Below, piece after piece: positions 1 to 9,343 of a stretch of DNA of 64,000 nucleotides. This stretch comes from JAHZKS01 sp047404135. Its GTDB lineage: Bacteria; Pseudomonadota; Alphaproteobacteria; Rickettsiales; JABSSG01. The position numbers were made by a program, and so were the translations under genes. Under the pieces are notes generated by a model. That model saw only the letters and a list, made by a program, of their open reading frames with translations. It was not told the origin of the DNA and did not search any database. The DNA lies in NCBI GenBank assembly GCA_047404135.1, contig JBDOIT010000002.1, positions 186,001 to 250,000 on the forward strand, in the 5' to 3' direction. The stretch's first letter is position 1. The number at the start of each line of letters is the position of its first letter.

Positions 1-2
1 TT

Positions 3-2540
3 CAAGAAACGCAGTTAGACTCTCTCAAATCGACCTTTCTAACTTCCACCGGCTCTCCAAGAAAGACATTACTTAAAAAGAAACATACTTCTCTATTCAC
101 AGAAGTTTCTGAGATATTATATCATATCCGAGATCTAGTTTATCAGCACAGCCAAAATGAAGCTATCGAACATACATTGTACTGTAGTATTGGATTTATA
201 GATCTTTTATTTCTCTTTAACAAATATTTTTCTGACCTCAAAAAGGAACTAGGATACCTAGACTATGACGACATTATCAGCATTAGCCTAAAAATGCTTG
301 AGAATGAGGGATTATCTAGATGGATTGAAACCAAATTAAACGCAAAAATAGAACATGTCATGGTTGATGAAAGCCAAGATATAAACTTAAAGCAATGGCA
401 AATAATACATGCATGTATCAAAGATTTTTTCTCTAGTAATCATAATACTTTATTTATCGTAGGGGATCATAAGCAATCCATATACAGCTTCCAGGGATCC
501 TCTCCTGAACTTTTTGCCGGCATAAAACAACTCTTACACAACAAAGCATCTGAGTTTGACCAAGAACTTCATTCATTAGATTTTAAAAAATCTTTTCGAT
601 CAGATAAACTTATTCTAGATTTTGTTGATTCTGTTTTTAGCACCATAGAGAAAACTAACACAAATTATTTCTGTGAAAATAACCTTAAGCATATCTCACA
701 TCAAAACTTTGATCACGCATCCATAGAGTTATGGCCCCTCTTTGTAAATGCAAAAGAAAAAAACAAAGCAAATGAGTGGGATATAACCACCAATTACCAA
801 GACACTTATACAGCATCAAAAACCCTTGCAAAGGTTATCGCTAAAAAAATAGAAACCTTAATAAACAAAGAATGTTTTATACCTGCAGATTTTATGATCC
901 TAGTAAGAAAAAGAGATTTATTTACCAACTATATGGTAAATTCACTGAAGGAGAAAAATATACCTGTAAGCGGAATGGATAGAATCCTGCTACAGAATAA
1001 TATTGCTGTCAAAGACTTAATATCTCTTATGCAGTTTATAGTTACACCAGAAGATGACTATAATTTAGCATGTCTATTGAAGTCTCCTATATTCAATATC
1101 AGCGAAGATGACTTATTATATCTATGCCAGAGAGAAAAGAAAACTTTATGGGAAAAGCTAAAAAAGAAGCCTAAAATACAAAAATACCTATCGAACCTAT
1201 TAACAAATACTGCAATACACCAACCTCATAAACTAACGTCATACTGCTTAGATATACAAGGCAAGAGGAGATCCTTCTTGTCCTCTCTAGGAATGCACGT
1301 GACTGAAATTTTAGATGAGTTCCTAGAGATTTGCTTAGAATTTGAAAGCACAAAAACAAGCTCTCTTTTATCTTTCATACAATGGTTCCGTAGCTCCAAT
1401 ATAGAAGTCAAAAAGGAATTAGATGTAGTAAAAAATGAAGTCAAAGTCATGACAATACATGCCTCTAAAGGCCTGCAATCTAAATATGTAATTCTCCCTG
1501 ACACAACAACTGTTCCAAAAAACAAAGACCAAATATTATTTGACCAACTAAACGATATAATACTTTATAATGTCTCAGAAAATCATGATAAAAAATACCA
1601 AAATCTTTTAAAAAACACAAAACTGCGCACACTACAAGAATATTATCGGTTACTTTATGTGGGGTTAACTAGAGCAAAAACTCATTTGCTCATATGTGGG
1701 CATAGCAGCATTGAAACTTTATCTGATTTGTCATGGTACAGCATCATTCAAAAAACTCTTCAAGAAAACTGCGAAAAAAAATATTGTGATTCATTATATG
1801 GATATAAAAACTCAGCAGAGAACATTGAAAATGAATGTTACTTTATATCTAATTCCGATTATACCTATCAAAAAAAGCACGGGGAACAATCCATCTCAGT
1901 AAAAAAAGAGCAGATTGAAGAATCCACTCCTTTGCCTAATTTTCTCTTAGAGGAATATCAAGATTATAAACAACATATCTCCACATCACCTTCTGAGAAA
2001 GCAGCAGTGCAATACACTCCATCTTTAGAAATGGGTAAGCTAACTCATAAGATGTTAGAGTACTTTGTTCCTTTAAAAAGAAAAGTGTCTAAAGAGGAGA
2101 TAAAATATTTCTCTAACAACTTCCGTAACGATAGTTTTAATCTTAGAATTGGAGAGAACCTCATACAAAATCTTTATACCTTAATCAATACAGAACTACT
2201 GCCTCTAACATCTGGCAAAAAAGTTATTCCTGAACTAAAAATTTCTAAGAAATATTCATCTAAAAACCAGGTTTATAACATGCTTGGAGCAATGGATCTA
2301 GTAGTGTTTTCAGAAGACACGATCTATATAATTGACTACAAGACTGATAAAAATATCCCTGAAAGCAGCATAGACATCCCAGCACAATATATAAAACAAC
2401 TGTCCTTATATAAGGATATGCTACAATCCTCATACCAAGATAAAAAGATCGTCTGTTATCTAGCTTGGACACATATCCCTGGACTCACTAAACTAGATGA
2501 TAATCTTCTTTTAGAATTCAAAGATTTAGAATTGATTTAA
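3..2540 (+). CDS. addA: Double-strand break repair helicase-nuclease AddA (5' end outside window)
   Basis: This is a UvrD/Rep-type superfamily 1 helicase with a C-terminal RecB-like nuclease, the AddA subunit of the AddAB complex that resects double-strand breaks for recombination. The frame is open from the first bases, so the gene starts before the window and at least 845 codons are present. Motif I (Walker A) is therefore missing from view. Visible helicase motifs are DESQD (motif II, near 366-380), GDHKQSIYSFQG (motif III, near 462), KKSFRS (IV), MTIHASKGLQ (V, near 1450) and YVGLTRAKTH (VI, near 1657). The nuclease domain shows GKLTHKMLE, LGAMDLVVF and the catalytic IIDYKTD near 2330. 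The stop overlaps the convergent hda-like gene by about 23 bp. AddB, the usual upstream partner, would lie outside the window. Identity is secure as an SF1 helicase-nuclease. AddA rather than RecB is inferred from the architecture and the alphaproteobacterial setting. Confidence 0.9.
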   Translation, partial: QETQLDSLKSTFLTSTGSPRKTLLKKKHTSLFTEVSEILYHIRDLVYQHSQNEAIEHTLYCSIGFIDLLFLFNKYFSDLKKELGYLDYDDIISISLKMLENEGLSRWIETKLNAKIEHVMVDESQDINLKQWQIIHACIKDFFSSNHNTLFIVGDHKQSIYSFQGSSPELFAGIKQLLHNKASEFDQELHSLDFKKSFRSDKLILDFVDSVFSTIEKTNTNYFCENNLKHISHQNFDHASIELWPLFVNAKEKNKANEWDITTNYQDTYTASKTLAKVIAKKIETLINKECFIPADFMILVRKRDLFTNYMVNSLKEKNIPVSGMDRILLQNNIAVKDLISLMQFIVTPEDDYNLACLLKSPIFNISEDDLLYLCQREKKTLWEKLKKKPKIQKYLSNLLTNTAIHQPHKLTSYCLDIQGKRRSFLSSLGMHVTEILDEFLEICLEFESTKTSSLLSFIQWFRSSNIEVKKELDVVKNEVKVMTIHASKGLQSKYVILPDTTTVPKNKDQILFDQLNDIILYNVSENHDKKYQNLLKNTKLRTLQEYYRLLYVGLTRAKTHLLICGHSSIETLSDLSWYSIIQKTLQENCEKKYCDSLYGYKNSAENIENECYFISNSDYTYQKKHGEQSISVKKEQIEESTPLPNFLLEEYQDYKQHISTSPSEKAAVQYTPSLEMGKLTHKMLEYFVPLKRKVSKEEIKYFSNNFRNDSFNLRIGENLIQNLYTLINTELLPLTSGKKVIPELKISKKYSSKNQVYNMLGAMDLVVFSEDTIYIIDYKTDKNIPESSIDIPAQYIKQLSLYKDMLQSSYQDKKIVCYLAWTHIPGLTKLDDNLLLEFKDLELI

Positions 2541-3177
2541 TAAAGGGTATAGAAATACTCTTTTGAGACTCCAGAGAGCTTATATCTAATTTTTCAACTA
2601 ATGCAGAAATTTTCTTATAGCTAAACTCTACCCTGGAGACCAAGTACTTGACTACAGGTTCGCTCACAGAGACCTGTCTATCGGAAAAATATTTCACCAG
2701 AATTTGTTCTACCATTACTGAATCTGGCTTTCTGATTTTTGTTAGCAAAAAACTATTAAGCCGTGAACACAGATCTGGAAGAGTGAATAGGTCTCGTAGT
2801 GACTTCTCTGAAGTTATTACTAAATAATTTTTATTATTTATCACATGTTCAATGAAGTGGAATAACTCCCTCTCACAACCTAAAAGATCTACATCTTCGA
2901 GTACAAAATTCTTATCCCCATGATACACATAAGATTTAGAATTTAGATCTTCTTCTGTGATATATATAGCCTCAGACTTCTTGGACCATATTCGCGATAG
3001 ATGAGTTTTTCCAGAGCTACCCTCACCAACAATAATTGTAATATTATTGTAAATACCATCACCCCAATTAGGCCACTGAGATATCCATTTTATGACCTCT
3101 ATATTAGATTCGGTCACTATATAGTCATCCTCATCAAACGAGTCCAACTTACCTATATCAAGCAAATACTGCTTCAC
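2518..3177 (-). CDS. hdaA: DnaA-related AAA+ regulatory protein (Hda/HdaA family)
   Basis: A 219-residue protein resembling the AAA+ core of DnaA without the DNA-binding domain IV, as in Hda/HdaA proteins. In other bacteria these promote ATP hydrolysis on DnaA together with the sliding clamp and so limit re-initiation of replication. Visible are a P-loop GEGSSGKT (residues 51-58), a Walker B-like stretch FVLEDVD (91-97) and an NSFLLTKIRKPD segment that resembles the DnaA-family box following sensor 1. The N-terminal residues MKQYLLDIGKLD may hold the clamp-binding peptide, but I cannot confirm it. The gene lies 21 bp downstream of a permease on the same strand; permease-hda is a conserved alphaproteobacterial pair. 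Its 3' end overlaps the end of the convergent addA. Confidence 0.75.
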   Translation of the reverse strand: MKQYLLDIGKLDSFDEDDYIVTESNIEVIKWISQWPNWGDGIYNNITIIVGEGSSGKTHLSRIWSKKSEAIYITEEDLNSKSYVYHGDKNFVLEDVDLLGCERELFHFIEHVINNKNYLVITSEKSLRDLFTLPDLCSRLNSFLLTKIRKPDSVMVEQILVKYFSDRQVSVSEPVVKYLVSRVEFSYKKISALVEKLDISSLESQKSISIPFIKSILNL

Positions 3178-3198
3178 CTTACCTAACTATCTTGAAAA

Positions 3199-4233
3199 TT
3201 AATGTTTATATAAAGAGCTCTTATAGTACTTGCTTACCAAGAATTTAACCATGATAGCTAAACTTGCTCCCACAGGAACCGAAAATAACATACCTACTAA
3301 ACCAAAAAGGCTCCCTCCAAGAAGCACAAAGAATATAACCCACACAGGGTTTATTCCTATTTTCTTCCCAATAAGCTTTGGAGCCACCAAGCTCTCCAAG
3401 ATATTTCCAACTAAAAACACCGCAACAACCATCAAAAAACCATTCCAGCTTTGGAACTGGAATAAGACCACTATAGTCGCGCTAATAAACCCTCCCAAAA
3501 GACCTAAGAACGGAATAAAAGAAACAATACCTGTAGTAATGCCTATTAGGATTCCAAAATTTAGATTTATCAAGTAAAGAGCTGTTGCATAATATGCGGA
3601 AAGAATAATACAGACATTCATCTGCCCTCTGACAAAGCCAGAAATTGCCGTGTCGATATCACGAGCAAGCTCTGCAAAAGAATGCTTACCATCTTTAGGC
3701 ACTAATCTTCTAACTGTATTTCTCAAGCTCTCCCAATCTTTTATTAAATAAAATGTAATTAGTGGAACCAAAATCAACATAACAATAGTGTTAACAAAAA
3801 CAAGGCCCGATTTCCATATCTTTTCAATAAAAATCACCGTACTCTTTGAAATCTCAGAAAAGATATCATTAAATACACTGTATAGATGAGATTCAGTCCC
3901 AACATCCAAATAAGCTAACGATGGGGAGAGGATGTTTTTCAAAAATAACTCTTTATGTTTAGGCATAAATTTTACAAACCTGGTAATTTCCTCATAAATC
4001 ACAGGTATGAGTATTGCCCACGCAATGATAAAAATGACCGAAACACCGCATACCAGGATCAAAGCAACATATTGACGCTTCATTTTAAATTTACCCTCCA
4101 GATGATCCGCAAGAGGTGAAATAAAATATGCCAATATCAAAGATGTAACGAATGGCATCAAGATACCGCTTGAAATATAGACAAACCAGCAAAATAACGT
4201 TATTATAACTGCCCAGATCAATGTTTTATTCAT
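3199..4233 (-). CDS. AI-2E/PerM family membrane transporter
   Basis: A polytopic inner-membrane protein of the AI-2E transporter (PerM/YdgG) family; members export varied small molecules and the substrate cannot be read from sequence. The hydrophobic segments are arranged as in the family: a pair of helices at the N terminus, one around residues 55-75, then a soluble stretch, and a cluster of helices in the second half including the glycine-rich LGLLGGFISA region. I place the start at the ATG at 4233 (MNKTLIW), giving 344 residues. A GTG at 4257 could add eight residues in the same frame. It is followed after 21 bp by the hda-like gene and is divergent from tilS, so the 4234-4302 gap should hold both promoters. 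Confidence 0.8.
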   Translation of the reverse strand: MNKTLIWAVIITLFCWFVYISSGILMPFVTSLILAYFISPLADHLEGKFKMKRQYVALILVCGVSVIFIIAWAILIPVIYEEITRFVKFMPKHKELFLKNILSPSLAYLDVGTESHLYSVFNDIFSEISKSTVIFIEKIWKSGLVFVNTIVMLILVPLITFYLIKDWESLRNTVRRLVPKDGKHSFAELARDIDTAISGFVRGQMNVCIILSAYYATALYLINLNFGILIGITTGIVSFIPFLGLLGGFISATIVVLFQFQSWNGFLMVVAVFLVGNILESLVAPKLIGKKIGINPVWVIFFVLLGGSLFGLVGMLFSVPVGASLAIMVKFLVSKYYKSSLYKH

Positions 4234-4302
4234 GACACCACTAAAATATATCCACACAAGAAAATATTAGCTTCCTTTTTAGGATTAATCAAATTATTTC
4301 AA

Positions 4303-5589
4303 ATGTTATACAAGAAGTTTGAATTAGAATTGAAAAAATTCTCTATACCTTCCTCTGCTAAAAAAATTGCAGTAGCTGTCTCTGGTGGCTCGGATTCTAC
4401 AGCTCTTGCTCTGCTTTTAAGAGATAGCCGCAGAAAATTTGATATCACCACAATAACCATTGACCATGATTTGCGTAGTGAATCTAAAAAAGAATCAGAG
4501 ATTACAAAAGATCAAATGGAATCCTTGGGGATCACGCATACTACGCTTAAATGGGAGCATGAAGAAATTAGATCCAACATTCAAAAACAAGCTCGCTCTG
4601 CAAGGATAAATCTACTGACACAATACTGTAACAACAATGGTATGGAGTATCTGTTCCTAGCGCATACTAAAAATGATGTAGCAGAAACATTCTTGATGAA
4701 TATGCTCAGGGGCAGCGGAGTATATGGACTATCTTCAATCCCTCATAAAACAATCTTTAATGGAATATCTATATTAAGGCCTTTGCTATCTGTACACAAA
4801 AATGATCTGAGAGATCTTTTAAAATCTCAAAACTTAACTTGGGCAGAAGACCCTTCTAATCAAAATCCTAGTTTCTTGCGCACAAAAGTGAGAAATCTTA
4901 TGGCATCCAAAGAGATGAAGGAAATTATGGATGATCATAGAATGATAGTTGATAGAATTTCTTTAAATGCAAATAATGTCTCAAGAGCAAGAGAGGCATT
5001 AGAAGAAACTCATAATAATGCTATAGAACAAATCTCAACTTTGCATAAAGAAGGTTATATTACAATTAACTTAGAAAATTTTGTAGGTTTATCTGAAGAA
5101 ACCGGACTAAAACTACTTTCTTCTTGCCTGACAACTGTTTCTGGCACGCAAGAATACACACCTAGAATGGAACCTCTGAAAAGACTATACGAGAACATTG
5201 ACTCGACTAAGATTAAGACTTTGTGGGGATGCGAAATAATATCAAAAGATGGTTTAATATATCTCTACAGGGAATTAGGCAAAAACAAACCCTCAATGAA
5301 GCAATTATCCAACAATGAATGGTTATGGGACGGACGGTTAAAAATTATAGCAGAAAGCAGCAAGGTAATAAAATCCATGGAACCTGTAACGCTAGAAACT
5401 ATAAATAAAATCAAAGAAATCCATTCAAAAAAAATACCAAAAAGAATCTGGAAAACTTTGCCTTTAATCACTACATATGATACTAAAGTTTATGTACCTT
5501 TTTTAAACGATGGAGATTCTAATAAATTTAGTGTAAAATTTTTACCTCTTGTACCACTTAAAAAAACAAGTTTTTTCCATTGCAAATAA
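4303..5589 (+). CDS. tilS: tRNA(Ile)-lysidine synthase TilS
   Basis: TilS attaches lysine to C34 of the tRNA-Ile with CAU anticodon, changing it from Met to Ile identity; it is an essential cytosolic ATP-dependent enzyme. The N-terminal PP-loop motif SGGSDS is at residues 27-32. It is followed by family motifs such as TITIDHDLRSES, AHTKNDVAETFLMNMLRGSG and RPLLSV, and by the conserved WAEDPSNQNPSFLRTKVRN stretch. The C-terminal domain ends in FLPLVPLKKTSFF. The length, 428 residues, is normal. It heads a plus-strand string with ftsH (23 bp gap) and glmM, a familiar bacterial arrangement. Confidence 0.95.
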   Translation: MLYKKFELELKKFSIPSSAKKIAVAVSGGSDSTALALLLRDSRRKFDITTITIDHDLRSESKKESEITKDQMESLGITHTTLKWEHEEIRSNIQKQARSARINLLTQYCNNNGMEYLFLAHTKNDVAETFLMNMLRGSGVYGLSSIPHKTIFNGISILRPLLSVHKNDLRDLLKSQNLTWAEDPSNQNPSFLRTKVRNLMASKEMKEIMDDHRMIVDRISLNANNVSRAREALEETHNNAIEQISTLHKEGYITINLENFVGLSEETGLKLLSSCLTTVSGTQEYTPRMEPLKRLYENIDSTKIKTLWGCEIISKDGLIYLYRELGKNKPSMKQLSNNEWLWDGRLKIIAESSKVIKSMEPVTLETINKIKEIHSKKIPKRIWKTLPLITTYDTKVYVPFLNDGDSNKFSVKFLPLVPLKKTSFFHCK

Positions 5590-5612
5590 TTTAACACCAC
5601 TTCGAGGCTATT

Positions 5613-7511
5613 ATGAATTTAAGAAAAAATATCTTTCTATGGGTAATCATAACAATAATTATCTTAGCTCTTTTTGATATTCTTGGAAGTGGAGGGAGAA
5701 GTGACCATAATAATGTCTCTTTCTCTGATTTTCTTCATAAAATAGATTCACGAGAAATTTCCAGTGTTTCTATTCAAGGCAGAAGTATTGATGGACATTT
5801 CACAAATGGACAAACTTTCTCAACATACGCACCAGATTACCCAAACCTAGTAGATAGATTAAGTAAATCTGGAGTTTCAATAAACGCCGTACCTATGGAA
5901 AGTAAAATGGGTTCATTATTCGGAATCTTAATATCATGGTTCCCTATGATATTGCTTATAGGGGTATGGCTATTCTTCATGAAGCAAATGAATTCTGGCG
6001 CTGGTAAAGCAATGGGTTTTGGAAAATCAAAAGCAAAACTTACAGGGGACACAAACACAAAAATCACCTTTAATCATGTAGCAGGAATTGATGAAGCAAA
6101 AGAGGAATTAACTGAAATAGTCGATTTCTTGAAAAACCCTTCAAAATTCCAAGCTCTGGGAGGGAAGATTCCTCGTGGTTGCCTTCTTATTGGTTCGCCA
6201 GGAACTGGGAAAACATTAATTGCTAAAGCTGTAGCCGGTGAAGCGCATGTACCTTTCTTCAGCATATCTGGATCTGATTTTGTGGAAATGTTCGTTGGTG
6301 TCGGCGCTAGCCGCGTTAGAGACATGTTTGCTCAAGGTAAAAAAAGTGCACCTTGTATAATTTTTATAGATGAGATTGATGCTGTTGGTAGACATAGAGG
6401 AATGGGAATGGGAGGAGGAAATGACGAGAGAGAACAAACCTTGAACCAGCTTCTTGTAGAAATGGATGGGTTTGAGCAAAATGATACAGTCATAATTATC
6501 GCCGCAACAAACAGACCTGATGTTTTAGACCCTGCTCTATTAAGACCAGGAAGATTTGATAGACAAATACATGTTCCTACACCAGATATCAAAGGCCGCG
6601 AGCAGATTCTTTCCGTTCATTTAAAAAAAATAGTCACAGCTCCAGATGTGGATCCTAGGGTTATTGCGCAGGGTACTCCTGGATTTACTGGAGCTGATTT
6701 AGCAAACCTTGTAAATGAATCAGCTTTGCTTGCAGCTAGGTTAAATAAAAAAATTGTTACCATGCATGAGCTAGAAGAAGCAAAAGACAAAGTCATGATG
6801 GGGCCTCAAAGAAAATCACTGATTATGAGTGATGAGGAGAAAAAGCTCACAGCATACCATGAGGGGGGGCATGCTTTGGTAGCCATGCATTCCCCTGCTT
6901 CTGATCCGATCCACAAAGCCACTATTATCCCAAGGGGACGAGCATTGGGATTAGTAATGAGACTACCAACATCAGACCAATTTTCTATTACTATAGAAAA
7001 ATTAAAAGCAGATCTTGCCGTTGCTATGGGTGGTAGAGTTGCAGAAGAAATGATTTTTGGTTACGAAAAAGTCACAAGTGGAGCTAGCTCCGATATACAA
7101 CAAGCTACCCGTATGGCACGCGCCATGGTAAGAGAATGGGGAATGAGCGATAAAGTAGGACCTATAAATTATAACGGGGATTCTCAAGAAATCTATGCTC
7201 AACAAACACACCAGAAACCACATTCTGCAAATACAGAAGACCTTATCGACAAAGAGATAAAAAGTCTTGTGGAAGAAGGATATAAAAGAGCAAAGAAAAT
7301 TTTAACTACCCATAAAAACCAACTACATAAAATTGCAAAAACTTTGCTTGAAAAGGAAACATTAACAGGGGTGGAGTTAGAAGTCTTAGTATTTGGCAAG
7401 CAAATAAGAAAAGATACTGCTAAAGCTAAAGCAACAAAAACCATTGCAAAAAAGTCCTCTGTTAAACAGAAGACTACCACGAAGAAAACAACAAGAAAGG
7501 ATAAGAAATGA
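5613..7511 (+). CDS. ftsH: ATP-dependent zinc metalloprotease FtsH
   Basis: A membrane-anchored AAA+ protease that extracts and degrades misfolded membrane proteins and regulatory substrates. Two membrane segments (about residues 7-24 and 101-123) flank a periplasmic domain. The AAA module shows Walker A GSPGTGKT (194-201), Walker B IIFIDEID (249-256) and the second region of homology around LRPGRFDRQ. The zinc site is HEGGH (416-420), a permitted form of HExxH, where many FtsH proteins have HEAGH. The protein ends in an unusual basic tail rich in Lys and Thr (about residues 597-632). HflK and HflC, which form the FtsH regulatory complex in other bacteria, are encoded at 45.8-47.7 kb. The stop overlaps the glmM start by 4 bp. 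Confidence 0.97.
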   Translation: MNLRKNIFLWVIITIIILALFDILGSGGRSDHNNVSFSDFLHKIDSREISSVSIQGRSIDGHFTNGQTFSTYAPDYPNLVDRLSKSGVSINAVPMESKMGSLFGILISWFPMILLIGVWLFFMKQMNSGAGKAMGFGKSKAKLTGDTNTKITFNHVAGIDEAKEELTEIVDFLKNPSKFQALGGKIPRGCLLIGSPGTGKTLIAKAVAGEAHVPFFSISGSDFVEMFVGVGASRVRDMFAQGKKSAPCIIFIDEIDAVGRHRGMGMGGGNDEREQTLNQLLVEMDGFEQNDTVIIIAATNRPDVLDPALLRPGRFDRQIHVPTPDIKGREQILSVHLKKIVTAPDVDPRVIAQGTPGFTGADLANLVNESALLAARLNKKIVTMHELEEAKDKVMMGPQRKSLIMSDEEKKLTAYHEGGHALVAMHSPASDPIHKATIIPRGRALGLVMRLPTSDQFSITIEKLKADLAVAMGGRVAEEMIFGYEKVTSGASSDIQQATRMARAMVREWGMSDKVGPINYNGDSQEIYAQQTHQKPHSANTEDLIDKEIKSLVEEGYKRAKKILTTHKNQLHKIAKTLLEKETLTGVELEVLVFGKQIRKDTAKAKATKTIAKKSSVKQKTTTKKTTRKDKK

Positions 7512-8863
7512 CCAAGAAATCCTTTTTTGGAACAGACGGGATACGGGATATCTCAAACCAAGGAAATATTACAGCAGAAGTAGCGCTAAAACTCGGCATT
7601 GCTGCTGGCAAAATCTTTCGCAACGGAGAGCATAGACATCTAGTTGTTGTTGGTAAAGACACAAGGCTTTCAGGTTACATGTTAGAGCCTGCTCTGACTG
7701 CTGGATTTATCTCAATGGGCATGGATGTTTTACTTGTTGGCCCAATGCCAACGCCGGCAATTTCTATGCTAGTAAAATCTCTACGAGCAGATCTTGGTAT
7801 AATGATTTCTGCATCACATAACCCATACCAATATAATGGTATAAAAATCTTTGGCAAGACAGGGCATAAGCTTGATAAAGAAACGGAGAATAAAATTGAG
7901 ACTCTAATCAATGGTTATCCTGAAAATACCTCTCTATCTTCTCCAGAACATCTTGGTAAGGCAACAAGATTAGATGATGCTCCCGGCAGATATGTAGAAT
8001 TTGCAAAAAACACATTTCCAAAAAATCTAAGTCTAAAAGGATTGAAGATTGTTGTGGATTCAGCGAATGGTGCTTCATACCATATTGCCAAGAAAATCTT
8101 CTGGGAGTTAGGAGCAGAAGTAATGCATATTGGAGATAATCCGGATGGTTTTAATATCAACGAGAATTGCGGGTCTACAGACTGCAAGCTTGCCGTAGAA
8201 AACGTTCTTTGTAAAAAGGCCGACATAGGAATAGTTCTAGATGGAGATGCAGATAGAGTCATTATAATAGACGAAAAAGGTAGTATTGTAGACGGAGATA
8301 AAATCCTTGCAGCAATTGCCTTATATATGAAGAAGCAAGGAAAACTCAACAGGAATAGCGTGGTTGCAACATCTATGTCTAATATAGGATTAGAGAAATT
8401 TTTAGCACAGCATGATATCAAGCTTTTAAGAACAGATGTAGGCGATAAAAATGTTTCTGCACTTCTTCAAAAAGAAGATTACTCAATTGGAGGTGAGCAA
8501 TCCGGACATATTATCATACCAAAATTCTCCGCCACTGGAGATGGTATTGTAGCTTCCTTAAAAATCTTGAGCAGCCTTTTAGAGAGTAATGTCAAAACCG
8601 TTTCAGAATTATTTGATCTCTATACTCCTGCACCTCAAATACTACATAATATAAAATATTCAAACAACAAACCCTCTATAGAAACCTCCGAAGAAGTAAC
8701 AAAGAAAATTCGAAGTGCAGAAGATAAACTTAAGAATGAAGGGAGAATTCTAGTAAGACGATCTGGCACTGAGCCCCTCATTAGAATAATGATAGAATCT
8801 AAAAACCAAGAACTCATAAAACGAATCATCCAAGATCTTGAGTCCGCAATCCTTACATTATAA
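7508..8863 (+). CDS. glmM: Phosphoglucosamine mutase GlmM
   Basis: Interconverts glucosamine-6-phosphate and glucosamine-1-phosphate on the way to UDP-GlcNAc for peptidoglycan and LPS. The phosphoserine loop SASHNP is at residues 101-106 with S103 the expected phosphorylated residue. The metal-binding DGDADR loop is at about 245-250, the sugar-binding GGEQSGH segment is present, and the C-terminal phosphate-binding RRSGTEPLIRIM is complete. The length of 451 is typical. It overlaps ftsH by 4 bp, so translation is probably coupled, and is followed after 3 bp by rpiB. Confidence 0.96.
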   Translation: MTKKSFFGTDGIRDISNQGNITAEVALKLGIAAGKIFRNGEHRHLVVVGKDTRLSGYMLEPALTAGFISMGMDVLLVGPMPTPAISMLVKSLRADLGIMISASHNPYQYNGIKIFGKTGHKLDKETENKIETLINGYPENTSLSSPEHLGKATRLDDAPGRYVEFAKNTFPKNLSLKGLKIVVDSANGASYHIAKKIFWELGAEVMHIGDNPDGFNINENCGSTDCKLAVENVLCKKADIGIVLDGDADRVIIIDEKGSIVDGDKILAAIALYMKKQGKLNRNSVVATSMSNIGLEKFLAQHDIKLLRTDVGDKNVSALLQKEDYSIGGEQSGHIIIPKFSATGDGIVASLKILSSLLESNVKTVSELFDLYTPAPQILHNIKYSNNKPSIETSEEVTKKIRSAEDKLKNEGRILVRRSGTEPLIRIMIESKNQELIKRIIQDLESAILTL

Positions 8864-8866
8864 AAC

Positions 8867-9286
8867 ATGCAAAACATATTGATATCATCCGACCATAAGG
8901 GGCTTTTCCTTAAGTCATCTATAATAGAACATGCCGTACATGGAGGTTACAATATAGTAGATTGTGGTACAGATTCGTCTGAATCTTGCGATTATCCGGA
9001 TTATGCGCACAAGCTCTGTAAGAAAATATCCGAAGGTGACCTCGGAATACTCATATGCCACACAGGTATTGGTATGTCTATAGTGGCAAATAGATATGAA
9101 TCCATTAGAGCTGCTCTTTGTAGAAGCGAATCAGATGCAAAGATGTGCAGAAAGCATAATGATGCAAATATTTTAGTACTGGGCTCCAATAATCTAAGTA
9201 GAGAAGAAGCAAAAAATATTTTACAAATCTTTATCAATACTCCCTTCGAAGGAGGAAGACATCAAAACCGTATAGAGAAAATTTAA
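8867..9286 (+). CDS. rpiB: Ribose-5-phosphate isomerase B
   Basis: Interconverts ribose-5-phosphate and ribulose-5-phosphate in the pentose phosphate pathway. The 139-residue protein carries the RpiB/LacAB fold signatures SSDHKG (residues 7-12), a catalytic Cys64 in CHTGIGMSIVANR (commonly CGTGIG, so the glycine after Cys is His here), and NDANILVLGSN. The start lies 3 bp after the glmM stop. In many alphaproteobacteria rpiB sits just upstream of glyA and nrdR. Here one extra gene intervenes. Confidence 0.93.
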   Translation: MQNILISSDHKGLFLKSSIIEHAVHGGYNIVDCGTDSSESCDYPDYAHKLCKKISEGDLGILICHTGIGMSIVANRYESIRAALCRSESDAKMCRKHNDANILVLGSNNLSREEAKNILQIFINTPFEGGRHQNRIEKI

Positions 9287-9343
9287 CTTGTACTAACCCC
9301 CTATATATACAATAGCATTCCCACAAACAAATTGAATACTTGC

